Positions 10,707 to 20,974 of a stretch of DNA of 64,000 nt are shown here, piece after piece. Position numbers and translations under genes: made by a program. Origin of the DNA: Jeotgalicoccus psychrophilus DSM 19085 (lineage in GTDB: Bacteria; Bacillota; Bacilli; Staphylococcales; Salinicoccaceae); the NCBI RefSeq assembly GCF_000425845.1, contig NZ_AUEF01000011.1:40686-104685 (forward strand), read 5' to 3'. The notes below the pieces were generated by a model, which did not search any database, was not told the origin of the DNA, and saw only the letters and a program-made list of their open reading frames with translations. Each line of letters starts with the position of its first letter. The first letter of the stretch is position 1.

Positions 10707-11246
10707 TTACTTTTGGAACGGCATACCGAATTGTGTAAGCAATTCACGAGCTTCTTCGTCCGTGTTTGCTGTTGTAACAATAACGATATCCATACCGCGA
10801 ACTTTTGATACTTTATCGTAATCAATTTCCGGGAAGATTAATTGTTCTTTAACACCTAATGTGTAGTTACCGCGTCCATCGAATGCTTTCTTAGAAATAC
10901 CTCTGAAGTCTCTTACACGTGGTAATGACACTGAGATAAGTTTGTCTAGGAATTCATACATTCTTTCTCCACGAAGTGTAACTTTAGCACCAATTGGCAT
11001 ACCTTCACGTAAACGGAATGTAGCGATTGATTTCTTAGCTTTAGTGATAACTGGTTTTTGACCTGTAATTGCACTTAATTCCTCAACTGCTGTGTCGAGT
11101 ACTTTTGCGTTTTGTACAGCGTCACCAATACCCATGTTTACTACGATTTTATCAATCTGTGGTGCCTGCATTACTGAAGAGTAGTTAAATTTGTTTACTA
11201 GTTCTTGTTTGATTGTTTCATTGTATTTTTCTTTTAAGCGAGCCAT
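10707..11246 (-). CDS. rplE: Large-subunit ribosomal protein L5
   Basis: 179 aa, 5S rRNA-binding protein contacting the P-site t[39 protein letters not shown] and the [20 protein letters not shown] tail are family hallmarks. It lies 26 bp after rplX. Confidence 0.97.
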   Translation of the reverse strand: MARLKEKYNETIKQELVNKFNYSSVMQAPQIDKIVVNMGIGDAVQNAKVLDTAVEELSAITGQKPVITKAKKSIATFRLREGMPIGAKVTLRGERMYEFLDKLISVSLPRVRDFRGISKKAFDGRGNYTLGVKEQLIFPEIDYDKVSKVRGMDIVIVTTANTDEEARELLTQFGMPFQK

Positions 11247-11272
11247 TAATGGGACCTCCTTCCGTTTGAATC

Positions 11273-11581
11273 TTATTTGATCTCTTTACCTGATTTAACA
11301 GCGATTTTCACTTTTTTACCATCTTTAATTTCATGACGGATACGAGTGCGTTCACCTGATTCAGGGTCTACATGCATGACGTTGGAAACATGAATCGGAG
11401 CTTCTACCTCTAGAATCCCGCCTTCTGGGTTCATTTGAGATGGCTTCTGATGTTTCTTGATTACGTTGACATTTTCAATAACGACACGGTTGTCTGCAGG
11501 AATTGCTTTTAGTACAGTTCCTTTCTTACCTTTGTCCTTACCGCTGATTACAACGACCTGGTCACCTGTTTTTACGTGCAT
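11273..11581 (-). CDS. rplX: Large-subunit ribosomal protein L24
   Basis: 102 aa with an N-terminal KOW motif ([20 protein letters not shown]). It is one of the two assembly-initiator proteins of the 50S subunit. It lies between rplN and rplE. Confidence 0.97.
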   Translation of the reverse strand: MHVKTGDQVVVISGKDKGKKGTVLKAIPADNRVVIENVNVIKKHQKPSQMNPEGGILEVEAPIHVSNVMHVDPESGERTRIRHEIKDGKKVKIAVKSGKEIK

Positions 11582-11608
11582 AGTTGTCGCACCTCCTTCG
11601 GATTTGGA

Positions 11609-11977
11609 TTATAGTACTTCTGGTGCTAATGAGATAATCTTCATGAAGTTGCCTTCGCGAAGTTCACGAGCAACTGGTCCGAAAATACGAGTACCTCTTG
11701 GACCTTTATCATCACGGATGATTACGCATGCGTTCTCATCGAATTTAATATATGAACCATCTTCACGACGGACACCTGTTTTTGTTCTAACGATGACGGC
11801 TCTAACAACCTCACCTTTTTTGACAACCCCACCGGGTGTTGCATTCTTAACACTTGCAACGATTACATCTCCGATATTTGCAGTTTTACGGCCTGTTCCG
11901 CCCAAAACTTTAATAGTTAGCACTTCACGTGCTCCTGAGTTGTCAGCTACCTTCAAGCGGCTCTCTGACTGAATCAT
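11609..11977 (-). CDS. rplN: Large-subunit ribosomal protein L14
   Basis: 122 aa. [20 protein letters not shown], the [14 protein letters not shown] segment and [24 protein letters not shown] (split) identify it. Standard position between rpsQ and rplX. Confidence 0.97.
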   Translation of the reverse strand: MIQSESRLKVADNSGAREVLTIKVLGGTGRKTANIGDVIVASVKNATPGGVVKKGEVVRAVIVRTKTGVRREDGSYIKFDENACVIIRDDKGPRGTRIFGPVARELREGNFMKIISLAPEVL

Positions 11978-12008
11978 GCGCGATTCCCTCCTTCTGTTTC
12001 AAATATTT

Positions 12009-12272
12009 TTATACTATTACAGATTCTTTAACGATTTCAACTAGACGGAATCGTTTAGTCGCAGATAATGGACGTGTTTCTTGGATTCTAACGATATCGC
12101 CCATTTTCGCAGTATTGTTTTCATCATGTGCTTTATATTTTTTAGAATATTTAACACGTTTTCCGATGATCGGGTGCTTTGTGTAAGTTTCAACAAGTAC
12201 CGTTACAGTCTTATCCATCTTGTCGGATACGACGCGGCCCTGGTAAACTTTGCGTTCGTTTTTTCTTTCCAC
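12009..12272 (-). CDS. rpsQ: Small-subunit ribosomal protein S17
   Basis: 87 aa OB-fold 16S rRNA-binding protein. [20 protein letters not shown] and [19 protein letters not shown] are conserved. It starts 18 bp after rpmC. Confidence 0.97.
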   Translation of the reverse strand: MERKNERKVYQGRVVSDKMDKTVTVLVETYTKHPIIGKRVKYSKKYKAHDENNTAKMGDIVRIQETRPLSATKRFRLVEIVKESVIV

Positions 12273-12290
12273 GATTTGAACCTCCTCTAA

Positions 12291-12500
12291 TTATTGATTC
12301 GCTTGTGCTTCTTCAATCTCTCTTTGGCGAACCGTCGTTTTCATTCTAGCGATAGTCTTTCTAACTTCTTTGATACGAGCAGTGTTTTCTAGCTGACCTG
12401 TAGCTAGCTGAAAGCGCAGATTGAAAAGTTCTTCTTTCAATTCTTTAACATTAGATTCAATTTCGGAATTCGTTAAATCACGGATTTCTTTAGCTTTCAT
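12291..12500 (-). CDS. rpmC: Large-subunit ribosomal protein L29
   Basis: 69 aa, mostly helical, near the tunnel exit. Start chosen at the ATG 12498-12500 ([16 protein letters not shown]), with GGTGGTGAT upstream; an in-frame extension to 12512 would add MVIR and no ribosome site. It overlaps the rplP 3' end by 11 bp, which points to coupled translation. Confidence 0.95.
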   Translation of the reverse strand: MKAKEIRDLTNSEIESNVKELKEELFNLRFQLATGQLENTARIKEVRKTIARMKTTVRQREIEEAQANQ

Positions 12501-12924
12501 TCGTATCACCACCTAATTCTTCACGTTTTACTATTTTCGTTTTTAATGGAAGTTTATGACTTGCAAGACGAAGTGCCTCTTTAGCTACTTCCTCTTCTAC
12601 ACCCGCAACTTCAAACATAACGCGGCCTGGTTTAACTACTGCAATCCAACCTTCAATTGCACCTTTACCAGAACCCATACGTACTTCTAATGGTTTCTTT
12701 GTATATGGCGTGTGCGGGAAGATGTTGATCCATACTTTACCGCCACGTTTCATGTAACGTGTCATTGCAATACGCGCTGCTTCGATTTGTCTTGCAGTAA
12801 TCCAAGATGTTGTCATAGCTTGTAGCCCGTATTCACCAAAGCTTACTTGATTTCCGCCTTTAGAACGTCCTTTTGTATTCGGACGGTGCTGACGACGGTA
12901 TTTTACTCTTTTTGGTAATAACAT
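12490..12924 (-). CDS. rplP: Large-subunit ribosomal protein L16
   Basis: 144 aa, contacts A-site t[23 protein letters not shown], the [19 protein letters not shown] segment, and [19 protein letters not shown] are conserved. Overlaps rpmC. Confidence 0.97.
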   Translation of the reverse strand: MLLPKRVKYRRQHRPNTKGRSKGGNQVSFGEYGLQAMTTSWITARQIEAARIAMTRYMKRGGKVWINIFPHTPYTKKPLEVRMGSGKGAIEGWIAVVKPGRVMFEVAGVEEEVAKEALRLASHKLPLKTKIVKREELGGDTNES

Positions 12925-12942
12925 TCCAAATTTCCTCCTTAC

Positions 12943-13584
12943 TTATTTATTATTCTTTGTAGGAAGAACTTCTCCACGGTAGATCCATACCTTGACACCT
13001 AACTTACCGTAAGTTGTGTCTGCTTCTTCATGAGCATAATCGATGTCTGCACGAAGTGTATGAAGTGGAACTGTTCCTTCACTGTAACCTTCAGCACGAG
13101 CGATGTCGGCGCCGCCTAAACGTCCTGAAACTTGTGTTTTAATACCTTTAGCGCCTGATTTAATAGCTCTTTGAAGCGCTTGTTTTTGTGCTCTACGGAA
13201 AGATACACGGTTTTCTAATTGACGCGCAATATTTTCTGCTACAAGTTTAGCATCCATATCTACTTTCTTAATTTCAATAACGTTGATATGAACCTTCTTG
13301 CCAGTTAAGTTAGTCAGTGCAGTACGTAGTTTGTTAATTTCACTACCGCCTTTACCGATTACCATACCTGGTTTACCTGTGTGCAAAGCAATATTCACTC
13401 GGTTTGCTGCACGTTCGATTTCCACTTTGGAAATTGATGCATCTTTAAGATTAGTCTCGATATATTTACGAACTTTTAAGTCTTCGTGTAACAGGCTTGC
13501 AAAGTTTTTGTCTGCATACCATTTTGCTTCCCAGTCACGAATGACACCTACACGAAACCCAATTGGATTTATCTTTTGGCCCAA
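12943..13584 (-). CDS. rpsC: Small-subunit ribosomal protein S3
   Basis: 213 aa, mRNA-entry protein. The KH domain includes [18 protein letters not shown]; the C-terminal domain holds [20 protein letters not shown] and [20 protein letters not shown]. It begins [18 protein letters not shown]. Confidence 0.97.
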   Translation of the reverse strand: MGQKINPIGFRVGVIRDWEAKWYADKNFASLLHEDLKVRKYIETNLKDASISKVEIERAANRVNIALHTGKPGMVIGKGGSEINKLRTALTNLTGKKVHINVIEIKKVDMDAKLVAENIARQLENRVSFRRAQKQALQRAIKSGAKGIKTQVSGRLGGADIARAEGYSEGTVPLHTLRADIDYAHEEADTTYGKLGVKVWIYRGEVLPTKNNK

Positions 13585-13605
13585 GTTAATTCCCTCCTTA
13601 TATAA

Positions 13606-13989
13606 TTAAGCGTTTTCTGTCTCTTTATTTTCTTCAGTTTCAACTTCTGCTTCGTTTGCGTACTCTTTAACAACTACAGTGATATGGCTAGTACGTTTGT
13701 TGATTTTCGTAGCACGGCCTTGAGCACGTGGACGGAATCTTTTCATCGTAGGACCTTCATCTGCAAATATTTCAGAAATATACAGGTTATCGATATCCAT
13801 ATCGTAGTTGTGTTCTGCGTTAGCAACTGCAGATTTAACTAGTTTCTCCACTACTGGTGAAGATCTCTTGTTTGTAAGTTTTAGAATTGATATCGCTTCT
13901 CCAACTTCTTTACCTCTCACAAGGTCAAGAATAAGGCGTACTTTACGCGGAGCGATTCTCACAGTTTTAGCAATAGCTTTCGATTGCAT
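13606..13989 (-). CDS. rplV: Large-subunit ribosomal protein L22
   Basis: 127 aa; its extended hairpin lines the exit tunnel. [20 protein letters not shown], and the hairpin with [20 protein letters not shown]. It ends in an acidic extension ([17 protein letters not shown]) longer than in Bacillus, an elaboration also known in staphylococci. Confidence 0.97.
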   Translation of the reverse strand: MQSKAIAKTVRIAPRKVRLILDLVRGKEVGEAISILKLTNKRSSPVVEKLVKSAVANAEHNYDMDIDNLYISEIFADEGPTMKRFRPRAQGRATKINKRTSHITVVVKEYANEAEVETEENKETENA

Positions 13990-14024
13990 GAGTTTTTCCT
14001 CCTTTATCGCATATGGTTAGTTAT

Positions 14025-14300
14025 TTATCTTTTTGTTTTTTGATCGTTTCCGTGACCTTTGAAAGTTCTTGTAGGTGCAAATTCACCTAGTTTGTGTCCA
14101 ACCATATCTTCTGTGATGTACACAGGTACATGTTTACGTCCGTCGTATACAGCGATTGTATGTCCGATGAAATTCGGGAAAACCGTTGAACGGCGTGACC
14201 ATGTTTTAATTACACTTTTTTTACTACCTTCGTTCTGAGCCTCTACTTTTTTCATGAGGTGATCGTCGACGAAAGGTCCTTTTTTAAGACTGCGTGCCAT
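14025..14300 (-). CDS. rpsS: Small-subunit ribosomal protein S19
   Basis: 91 aa, 30S head protein. The start is the ATG at 14298-14300 ([20 protein letters not shown]) with GGAGG 7 nt upstream. A longer reading to 14318 begins inside that ribosome site and was rejected. [20 protein letters not shown] is the family signature. Confidence 0.96.
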   Translation of the reverse strand: MARSLKKGPFVDDHLMKKVEAQNEGSKKSVIKTWSRRSTVFPNFIGHTIAVYDGRKHVPVYITEDMVGHKLGEFAPTRTFKGHGNDQKTKR

Positions 14301-14354
14301 GTAGGCGCCTCCTTCCAATAATGCGTGCGGATTTTATCCGCACACTCACATTAC

Positions 14355-15185
14355 TTATTTCTTACGTCCTCTTACTATGAACTTAGTTGAACGGTTTTTA
14401 CCTCTACGAGTTTTCTTACCAAGAGTTGGTTTACCCCAAGGAGAAACTGGTGATGGACGTCCGATAGGAGCTTTACCTTCACCACCACCGTGCGGGTGGT
14501 CGTTAGGGTTCATTACTGAACCACGTACTGTAGGGCGTTTACCTTTCCATCTAGAACGTCCGGCTTTACCAATGTTGATAAGTTCGTGCTGTTCGTTACC
14601 AACTTGTCCGATTGTCGCTCTACATGTAAGAAGTACCATACGTACTTCACCGGAAGCTAATCTTACCAGTGCGTATTTACCTTCTTTACCTAACAGCTGT
14701 GCGCTTGTACCTGCTGAACGTGACATCTGTCCGCCGGCACCTGGTTTTAATTCGATGTTGTGGATTGTAGTACCAACCGGGATGTCTGCTAATGTTAATG
14801 CGTTACCTGGTTTGATATCTGCTTCAGGTCCACTCATGATTACTGTTCCAACTGTCATGCCTTTAGGTGCTAAGATATATTTCTTTTCACCATCTGCATA
14901 TGATACTAACGCGATGTTAGCTGAACGGTTTGGATCGTACTCAATAGTTTTAACTGTTGCAGGAATTCCATCTTTATTACGTTTGAAGTCAATAATTCTA
15001 TATTGACGTTTATGTCCACCTGCTTGGTGACGTACAGTAATTTTACCTTGGTTATTACGTCCCGCTTTTTTCGGCAGCGGCGCTAGTAATGAACGTTCCG
15101 GAGTTGTTGAAGTGATTTCAGCAAAATCCGAACCAGTCATATTACGACGACCATTCGTGGTAGGCTTATATTTCTTAATTGCCAT
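14355..15185 (-). CDS. rplB: Large-subunit ribosomal protein L2
   Basis: 276 aa, at the peptidyl-transferase centre. [20 protein letters not shown], the [20 protein letters not shown] core and [20 protein letters not shown], which includes the conserved His region, are intact. Lies between rplW and rpsS. Confidence 0.97.
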   Translation of the reverse strand: MAIKKYKPTTNGRRNMTGSDFAEITSTTPERSLLAPLPKKAGRNNQGKITVRHQAGGHKRQYRIIDFKRNKDGIPATVKTIEYDPNRSANIALVSYADGEKKYILAPKGMTVGTVIMSGPEADIKPGNALTLADIPVGTTIHNIELKPGAGGQMSRSAGTSAQLLGKEGKYALVRLASGEVRMVLLTCRATIGQVGNEQHELINIGKAGRSRWKGKRPTVRGSVMNPNDHPHGGGEGKAPIGRPSPVSPWGKPTLGKKTRRGKNRSTKFIVRGRKK

Positions 15186-15221
15186 CCTCGTTATACCTCC
15201 TTATTGGTATCTTTATATAAT

Positions 15222-15494
15222 TTAGAAGATTTCGATTGAACCTTCTTTAAGTTTTACAATCGCTTTTCTTCTTCTGTTTGTATAGCCTTCGTAACGACCC
15301 ATGCGTTTTTTCTTAGGCTTAACATTCATAATGTTTACTTTTTCAACTTTAACGTCGAAGATTTCTTCAACTGCGTGTTTGACTTGTGTTTTGTTCGCTC
15401 TTACATCTACATCAAATGTGTATTTGTCTTCTGACATTAAGTCAGCAGAACGCTCAGTAACTACTGGGCGCTTGATAATGTCGCGTGCATCCAT
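15222..15494 (-). CDS. rplW: Large-subunit ribosomal protein L23
   Basis: 90 aa, tunnel-exit docking site for trigger factor and [23 protein letters not shown] and the loop [20 protein letters not shown] identify it. Its start overlaps the rplD stop (TAATG), so translation is coupled. Confidence 0.97.
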   Translation of the reverse strand: MDARDIIKRPVVTERSADLMSEDKYTFDVDVRANKTQVKHAVEEIFDVKVEKVNIMNVKPKKKRMGRYEGYTNRRRKAIVKLKEGSIEIF

Positions 15495-16114
15495 TATACA
15501 AGTACCTCCTCTGCTATTTTGATTGCTCCCTCAGTGAAGATCACATGGTTAGCAGAAAGGATATCTAGTACGTTAAGACCAGCTGGAGTTAACACTGTAA
15601 CACCTGGGATGTTACGTGCTGATTTCTCAACAACTTCGTCTTTATTTTCAAGTACGAGAAGTACTTTCTTAGCTGCACCAAGATTTTCAAGTACTGTTAA
15701 GAACTCTTTAGTTTTTGGCGCTTCCATTTCAAGGTGGTCAATCACTTGTAATACTTCTTCATTTACTTTCGCTGAAAGTGCTGAACGAAGTGCAAGCTTT
15801 CTCATTTTCTTCGGCATGCTGTAGCTGTATGATCTTTGAGTCGGTCCGAATACGACGCCGCCTCCACGGAATTGCGGTGCACGGATTGTACCTTGACGTG
15901 CGTTACCTGTTCCTTTTTGTTTAAACGGCTTTCTTCCGCCGCCGCGTACAGCTGAGCGGTTTTTCACTGCGTGTGTCCCTTGTCTAAGAGATGCACGTTG
16001 TAAGTGAACTGCTTCAAATAGTACGTGCTGGTTTGGTTCGATTCCGAATACAGCCTGGTTTAATTCGATAGAACTTACTTTAGTTCCTTCTTTTGATAAA
16101 ACATCGATTGCCAT
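15494..16114 (-). CDS. rplD: Large-subunit ribosomal protein L4
   Basis: 206 aa, with a loop lining the exit tunnel ([20 protein letters not shown] and [20 protein letters not shown]). In Gram-negative enterobacteria L4 represses the S10 operon via its leader. The conserved leader at 17130-17315 makes some form of feedback plausible here, but this is inference. Confidence 0.97.
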   Translation of the reverse strand: MAIDVLSKEGTKVSSIELNQAVFGIEPNQHVLFEAVHLQRASLRQGTHAVKNRSAVRGGGRKPFKQKGTGNARQGTIRAPQFRGGGVVFGPTQRSYSYSMPKKMRKLALRSALSAKVNEEVLQVIDHLEMEAPKTKEFLTVLENLGAAKKVLLVLENKDEVVEKSARNIPGVTVLTPAGLNVLDILSANHVIFTEGAIKIAEEVLV

Positions 16115-16135
16115 GTGTTTATCCTCCCTTCCTTA

Positions 16136-16798
16136 TTACTTGTTACCTTTTTTAATTGATGATGAAATTTTTACAAAACCTTTTCTAGGTCCTGGCACGT
16201 TGCCTTTAATAAGAACAACATTTTTCTCTGCATCTACACGTACGATTTCTAAGTTTTGCATAGTAATCGTTTTACCACCCATTTGTCCAGGTAATTTTTT
16301 ACCTTTAAAAACTTTTGACGGGCTGGCAGCCATAGCCATGGCACCTGATCCTCTGTGGTAACGTGAACCGTGACTCATTGGTCCGCGGCTGAAATTGTGA
16401 CGTTTGATAGAACCCTGGAAACCTTTACCTTTTGAAGTTCCTGTTACGTCTACAAAATCACCTGCAGCAAATGTATCTACAGGGACTTCTTGACCTACGT
16501 CAAATTCCTCTGCGTTCAAGTTCTTGAATTCGCGTATGAAGCGCTTAGGAGCAGTGCCAGATGCTTTAGCATGGCCTGCCTCTGCTTTGTTGGCATATTT
16601 GTTGCTTCTGCCTTTTGCGTTATAATCGCGTTTGTCATCAAATCCGATTTGAATCGCGTTATATCCGTCTGTTTCGTCAGTTTTCTTTTGAACTACTACG
16701 TTTCCTGCAGCTTCAACTACTGTTACAGGGATTAATTCTCCGTTTTCACCGAAAACTTGAGTCATCCCAATTTTTCTACCTAAGATTCCTTTGGTCAT
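16136..16798 (-). CDS. rplC: Large-subunit ribosomal protein L3
   Basis: 220 aa, 50S assembly initiator. Start set at ATG 16796-16798 ([16 protein letters not shown]), with GGAGGTG upstream; the in-frame GTG at 16810 lies inside that ribosome site and was rejected. [20 protein letters not shown] and [15 protein letters not shown] form the central loop. It starts about 22 bp after rpsJ. Confidence 0.96.
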   Translation of the reverse strand: MTKGILGRKIGMTQVFGENGELIPVTVVEAAGNVVVQKKTDETDGYNAIQIGFDDKRDYNAKGRSNKYANKAEAGHAKASGTAPKRFIREFKNLNAEEFDVGQEVPVDTFAAGDFVDVTGTSKGKGFQGSIKRHNFSRGPMSHGSRYHRGSGAMAMAASPSKVFKGKKLPGQMGGKTITMQNLEIVRVDAEKNVVLIKGNVPGPRKGFVKISSSIKKGNK

Positions 16799-16820
16799 CG
16801 AAAGTCGCACCTCCTATAAT

Positions 16821-17129
16821 TTATAACTTGATTTCGATGTCTACGCCTGATGGTAAGTTTAAGCCCATTAGAGCGTCAACTGTTTTAGGTGTAGGGTTTA
16901 AAATGTCGATAAGACGTTTGTGTGTACGCTGTTCAAACTGTTCACGTGAATCTTTGTATTTGTGCACCGCACGAATAACTGTGTAAATAGTTTTCTCAGT
17001 CGGTAACGGAATCGGTCCTGATACATCTGCACCTGAACGTTTTGCCGTCTCAACGATTTTTTCTGCTGATTGATCCAGCACTCTGTGGTCGTACGCTTTT
17101 AAACGAATACGAATTTTTTGCTTTGCCAT
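16821..17129 (-). CDS. rpsJ: Small-subunit ribosomal protein S10
   Basis: 102 aa; 30S head protein, also the NusE antitermination factor. [40 protein letters not shown] and the C-terminal [11 protein letters not shown] are conserved. First gene of the superoperon; AAGGAGG lies 7 nt before the ATG, and a long leader precedes it. Confidence 0.97.
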   Translation of the reverse strand: MAKQKIRIRLKAYDHRVLDQSAEKIVETAKRSGADVSGPIPLPTEKTIYTVIRAVHKYKDSREQFEQRTHKRLIDILNPTPKTVDALMGLNLPSGVDIEIKL

Positions 17130-17315
17130 TATTTATACCTCCTTATGGTCGTCATCCTATTAATGGTAGACTATCTCAGCGAAAATTTTCTTGTCACATC
17201 TGCCATGGCAATGCGGCCGGGTGTGTCAGTAACCTCTCGCTTCATCGATGTGTGATGTGCATAGGAACAGCACTTCACGTATTCAGGACACAACTGTGTC
17301 CGCTTAAGTCCAACG
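17130..17315 (-). promoter_or_regulatory. S10 operon leader RNA
   Basis: About 185 nt of 5' UTR between the promoter and rpsJ. On the minus strand it contains GAGAGGTTACTGACACACCC followed by GGCCGCATTGCCATGGC, which I recognise from memory as the conserved block of Bacillales S10 leaders, closed by AGCGA/TCGCT arms. A separate hairpin GGACACA/TGTGTCC (17287-17302) lies near the transcript start. Such leaders are candidates for ribosomal-protein feedback; nothing here shows the ligand. Confidence 0.65.
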
Positions 17316-17321
17316 TTAGAT

Positions 17322-17350
17322 ATGATACAGTAAAAGAGTGAGGAAATCAA
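17322..17350 (-). promoter_or_regulatory. Promoter of the S10-spc-alpha operon
   Basis: Minus strand -35 TTGATT (17350-17345), 17-nt spacer, -10 TATCAT (17327-17322). It fits vegetative sigma-A spacing and is the only good match upstream of rpsJ. It overlaps the terminator hairpin at 17332-17380. Confidence 0.65.
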
Positions 17351-17380
17351 TAGGTATCTAGAGATTTCTTCACTCTTTTT
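17332..17380. terminator. Terminator downstream of the purine permease gene
   Basis: Long inverted repeat: AAAAGAGTGA-GGAAATC pairs with GATTTCT-TCACTCTTTT around a loop of about 13 nt. On the minus strand it would end the purine permease transcript, although only four T follow. The plus-strand copy has six T. The S10 promoter -35 lies inside one arm. Confidence 0.6.
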
Positions 17381-17423
17381 TAATTTTCTTCGGGTTTTTA
17401 TTATATATACATCACTTTGAATA

Positions 17424-18755
17424 TTAATTAATGAATACGAAGTATAAAATGAACACTACGAATAGTCCATACATTATTGGATTAATTTCTTTTCTCTTGC
17501 CTGCCATGATCATTGTAATTGGATAGAAGATAAATCCAATAGCAATACCGGTCGCGATACTGTACGTGAGCGGCATCATAAATACTGTCAGGAATGCAGG
17601 TACTGCAACTTCAAATCTGCCCCAGCTTATCTTCGATAAATTAGATGCCATTAAAATCCCCACTATAATAAGTGCAGGTGCTGTGACTTCCGATGTAAAT
17701 GTCACAATCAGCGGCGAGAAGAATATCGCAGCTAAGAATAACACACCGGTAACAACTGAAGCAAATCCGCTCCGTGCCCCGGCTGCGACACCGGCTGTAG
17801 ATTCTACATATGATGTTGTTGTAGATGTTCCGAAGATTGCGCCTGTAATCGTCGCAAATGCATCTGCAAGGAGCGCCTTGCTTGCACGCGGGAGCTTGTT
17901 ATCTTTAATAAGGTTAGCTTGTGACGCTACGCCTACGAGTGTACCTGCAGTATCAAAAAAGTCTACGAACAGGAAAGTCAGCACAACAATCAAGAACTGC
18001 ACGTTAAAAATTGTATCAAAGTCCATCAGCCCTTCAAATGCTGCGCCGAATGTAGGTGCAACGCTCGGCACTGAACCGACGATTGCCGACGGCATCGGAA
18101 CGATTCCAGTGACTATACCCAGTAGTGCAGTAATAATCATTCCGAAAAATATTGCTGCCGGAACTTTTTTAGTCATTAATATAACGGTAATCACAAGTCC
18201 TGCAAAAGTCAGCAGCACGCCGCCGCTGTGTACGTCGCCGAGACTGATTAATGTCGCGTCATCCCCGGCGATAATTCCCGAAGACTGAAGTCCTACGAAA
18301 GTGATGAAGAATCCGATACCGGCGCTGACCGCCATTTTCATCTCCATCGGTATGGCATTAATTATGTATTCACGTAAACCTGTTAATGTAAGGATTACAA
18401 AAATCACACCGGAGAACAGTACGCCTGTTAGTGCAGTCTGCCAGGGAATTCCCATCGTCAGAACTACTGTAAAAGCGAAAAACGCGTTCAGTCCCATACC
18501 GGGCGCGAGTGCGATTGGATATTTCGCAATAATTCCCATAAACAGACAGCCGACAAATGCCGCTAAACACGTTGCAACGAAGACAGCGTTAATATCCATC
18601 TTCATTTCATCCGGAACACCCTCTATTCCCTGCAGTGATAAAATCGAAGGGTTAACAGCGAGAATATAAGCCATCGACAGGAATGTTGTCAGACCCCCTA
18701 CTATTTCTTTTCTAAAATTAGTATCAAGTTCCTCAAAACCAAAAAACTTTTTCAT
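17424..18755 (-). CDS. NCS2/AzgA-type purine permease (PbuG-like)
   Basis: 443 aa polytopic membrane protein importing a purine base by proton symport; guanine or hypoxanthine is likely by similarity to PbuG. It opens MKKFFGFEELDTNFRKEIVG, with GLTTFLSMAYILAVNPSIL (TM1), FVATCLAAFVGCLFMGI, ALAPGMGLNAFFAFTVVL and FVDFFDTAGTLVGVA, the conserved Asp/Thr motif of the family. Start at the ATG 18753-18755 with GGAG 6 nt upstream, rather than a TTG 12 bp earlier that overlaps the site. It lies 23 bp after the YczE-like gene and is probably cotranscribed with it. No purine riboswitch was seen. Confidence 0.9.
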   Translation of the reverse strand: MKKFFGFEELDTNFRKEIVGGLTTFLSMAYILAVNPSILSLQGIEGVPDEMKMDINAVFVATCLAAFVGCLFMGIIAKYPIALAPGMGLNAFFAFTVVLTMGIPWQTALTGVLFSGVIFVILTLTGLREYIINAIPMEMKMAVSAGIGFFITFVGLQSSGIIAGDDATLISLGDVHSGGVLLTFAGLVITVILMTKKVPAAIFFGMIITALLGIVTGIVPMPSAIVGSVPSVAPTFGAAFEGLMDFDTIFNVQFLIVVLTFLFVDFFDTAGTLVGVASQANLIKDNKLPRASKALLADAFATITGAIFGTSTTTSYVESTAGVAAGARSGFASVVTGVLFLAAIFFSPLIVTFTSEVTAPALIIVGILMASNLSKISWGRFEVAVPAFLTVFMMPLTYSIATGIAIGFIFYPITMIMAGKRKEINPIMYGLFVVFILYFVFIN

Positions 18756-18778
18756 AGTAAACTCCAATCATTATATGA

Positions 18779-19417
18779 TTATTTAAATTGTATAATCCTC
18801 GGGTCATCGTATCCTATAAAGCGAATCAGCAGCTCTCTCGTATAAGGAAAGAACATTTCTATTATCTTGCCGTAAAACAGAACAATTAATATCGTCCCGA
18901 TAAATACCGGTCCCCCGAGTATAATTCCAAACACTGTAACAATTAGTTCCATTAAAAACCGAGCTCTCGCCATTCTTAAATTGAACTTCATTACCAATAC
19001 CATCATTAAAGAGTCTCTCGGTCCAGCGCCAAGGTTCGGTGTCATATAAAATGCAGAACCGAATGCTGCGATAAACACACCCGCTGTAAAGTAGACCGCT
19101 TGTGCAGGCCAGCTCTCCACATCCGGCAGCACCCAGACAAAGAAGTCGATAAATGCGCCGATCGTTAACAAGTTGACGTACACTCCGCCTTTAGGCAGAG
19201 CTTTTAAGATGAGCGAGGTTGCTATTACAATACCGATGCCGATAATGACTGCCCAGCTTCCGAATGTCAGTCCGACAGACTGCCACAGGCCGAAATGCAG
19301 TACATCCCAAGGTGACAGACCCATAACAAAGCCTTTAACCTGCATCGCAACGCCGATTGATAATATGATTAAACCTACAAAGTAAAACAGGCAGCGTTTA
19401 ACAAAGCTACTAGGCAC
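18779..19417 (-). CDS. YczE/YitT-type integral membrane protein
   Basis: 212 aa, about five hydrophobic segments. MQVKGFVMGLSPWDVLHFGL and FYMTPNLGAGPRDSLMMVLV match the YczE (COG2364-type) family; function is unknown, though members sit near transporters. The start is assigned to GTG 19415-19417 (VPSSFVKRC), because AGGAG lies exactly 7 nt upstream. A reading frame open to 19594 would add 59 unconserved residues with no ribosome site. A TATAAT-like -10 lies around 19482-19487 on the minus strand. Confidence 0.8.
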   Translation of the reverse strand: MPSSFVKRCLFYFVGLIILSIGVAMQVKGFVMGLSPWDVLHFGLWQSVGLTFGSWAVIIGIGIVIATSLILKALPKGGVYVNLLTIGAFIDFFVWVLPDVESWPAQAVYFTAGVFIAAFGSAFYMTPNLGAGPRDSLMMVLVMKFNLRMARARFLMELIVTVFGIILGGPVFIGTILIVLFYGKIIEMFFPYTRELLIRFIGYDDPRIIQFK

Positions 19418-19633
19418 CCTATCACTCCTATATAATATGTATAAAGCTTTACCAGTTGGTTTTAATCTCAAATACAAGTATATTATACACCTAATTCGAC
19501 ATAAATACATGCTAAATCCGTACATTTCTCTTTTTTTTAACGTAAATGTTTGTCTAAAAATTATTGCTTTCTCTTCACATTTAAAATTGCTCATTTATGA
19601 TATGATATTAGTTAAGTTTAGGTGGTGGTTAAA

Positions 19634-19801
19634 ATGGATTTGGAAAGCCAATTACAGGAATTAAAATACGAATATGTGCACCTTCAAGGTGATTTGGAAA
19701 AAATCGAGTCCACTGGTCATCCGACATCAAAAATGACGGATCGTCTTCACGAACTTGAAACTCAGATTAAAGAAGTACGCCAGGCACTAAAAAATAAATA
19801 A
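19634..19801 (+). CDS. Small charged helical protein, unknown function
   Basis: 55 aa, read directly from the DNA. It begins MDLESQLQELKYEYVHLQGD and ends LETQIKEVRQALKNK. The heptad-like spacing of Leu and charged residues predicts a two-helix coiled coil with a Gly-His-Pro turn near residue 29. It resembles the small SE1832-type staphylococcal family from memory. GGTGGT precedes the ATG. It is 18 bp before the MFS gene and likely heads that operon. No function is proposed. Confidence 0.75.
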   Translation: MDLESQLQELKYEYVHLQGDLEKIESTGHPTSKMTDRLHELETQIKEVRQALKNK

Positions 19802-19819
19802 TTTCAGGACGTGGATATA

Positions 19820-20974
19820 ATGAAACGAATGATTACCCTGATTATGATCATTCAATTTTTAATATATTTCGGGTTCAGTATGATTATTCCAGTCATTCCC
19901 GAACTCATTAATCAGCTCGGTGTCAATACGATACATATGGGCTTACTGCTCGCGGTCTATTCACTCGCGAGCTTTCTTTCCGCTCCGTTCTTCGGACGGT
20001 TATCCGACAAAATCGGCAGACGTCCGCTTCTTCTCGGCGGGTTAGCAGCATTTGCATTCAGTTTTTTAATATTTGGTGTGTTCATAGATAACCTGACTAT
20101 ACTTTATCTAAGCAGAGTTATCGGGGGGGCCGCTTCAGGCGCTCTTTACACTGCAACGACGAGTATGGTTGCAGATATTACAACGCGGGAAGAACGTACG
20201 AAATACATGGGTCTTGTCGGCATGTGTGTCGGTCTCGGTTTTATTTTTGGACCGGGTGTCGGCGGTATATTGGCAGGCATCTCATTGAGCTTCGCCTACT
20301 ATATGACGACAATCGTTATTACCGGTGCATTGATCTTCAGCTTCTTGAAAGTTCCGGAAACGTACAGTCAAAAAACACAGCAGACACCAAAGAAAATTAC
20401 ACTGGCTGTCGATTACTTTACTCAGCCCGTCGGTATTCTGATGGTCGGTACATTTTTTGTAATGTTTTTCATGAGCGGAATGGAAAGTACTTTCCAGCTG
20501 CTCGGTCAGGACCGTATTAATATTACCCCGACTGAAATGGGAGTATTGTTTTTCATCGGAGGAATATTTAACGCACTGACTCAAGGTGTATATATAAGGA
20601 AGCTGAAAGACGGTCAGGAGAAAAAAGCAATGGTCATTGGTCAGATTATGGCCGTGATTGCATTTATTATGCTGCCGTTCATGACAGGTCTCGTTTATGC
20701 CGGAATCTGTATTGTTCTCCTGATGACGGGGAATGCTCTGGCAAAAACTTTAATGACATCACAAATTACGAAAGAAGCATCCGCTCAAGATATGGGACGT
20801 GTTACTGCAACGACATATTCACTCGACAGTCTCGGAAGAATATGCGGACCGCTCATATTTAACGCACTGTTCCTGATCACTGCGGGACTGCCGTTTTATT
20901 TTGGCGCACTGATGACTATCTTATCGACACATTTTATTTTCCAATACTATAGAAAACGAGGGAGAGTCGCATGA
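19820..20974 (+). CDS. MFS transporter, DHA1 (drug/H+ antiporter) type
   Basis: 384 aa with 12 predicted helices. Motif A is GRLSDKIGRRPLL between helices 2 and 3, and motif C-like GVGGILAG in helix 5 indicates a drug:proton antiporter. It is similar in plan to Bacillus/Staphylococcus multidrug efflux pumps; the substrate cannot be read. Start at the ATG 19820 (MKRMITLIMIIQFLIYFGFS), since an upstream GTG overlaps the AGGA ribosome site. Its stop overlaps the next ATG by 4 bp (ATGA). Confidence 0.88.
   Translation: MKRMITLIMIIQFLIYFGFSMIIPVIPELINQLGVNTIHMGLLLAVYSLASFLSAPFFGRLSDKIGRRPLLLGGLAAFAFSFLIFGVFIDNLTILYLSRVIGGAASGALYTATTSMVADITTREERTKYMGLVGMCVGLGFIFGPGVGGILAGISLSFAYYMTTIVITGALIFSFLKVPETYSQKTQQTPKKITLAVDYFTQPVGILMVGTFFVMFFMSGMESTFQLLGQDRINITPTEMGVLFFIGGIFNALTQGVYIRKLKDGQEKKAMVIGQIMAVIAFIMLPFMTGLVYAGICIVLLMTGNALAKTLMTSQITKEASAQDMGRVTATTYSLDSLGRICGPLIFNALFLITAGLPFYFGALMTILSTHFIFQYYRKRGRVA

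Noticed and set aside
14377..15006. 209-codon open frame on the plus strand opposite rplB
   Set aside because: Antisense shadow of a perfectly conserved ribosomal gene, with no ribosome site or recognisable domain.
17566..18288. 240-codon open frame on the plus strand opposite the purine permease gene
   Set aside because: Composition mirrors the hydrophobic codons of the permease on the other strand; no start signal.
18756..18778. Purine riboswitch before the purine permease gene
   Set aside because: Only 23 bp separate it from the upstream gene, too short for a riboswitch, and none is visible before that gene.
19418..19594. 59-residue N-terminal extension of the YczE-like protein
   Set aside because: Composition is non-membrane and unconserved; the GTG at 19417 has a well-spaced AGGAG.
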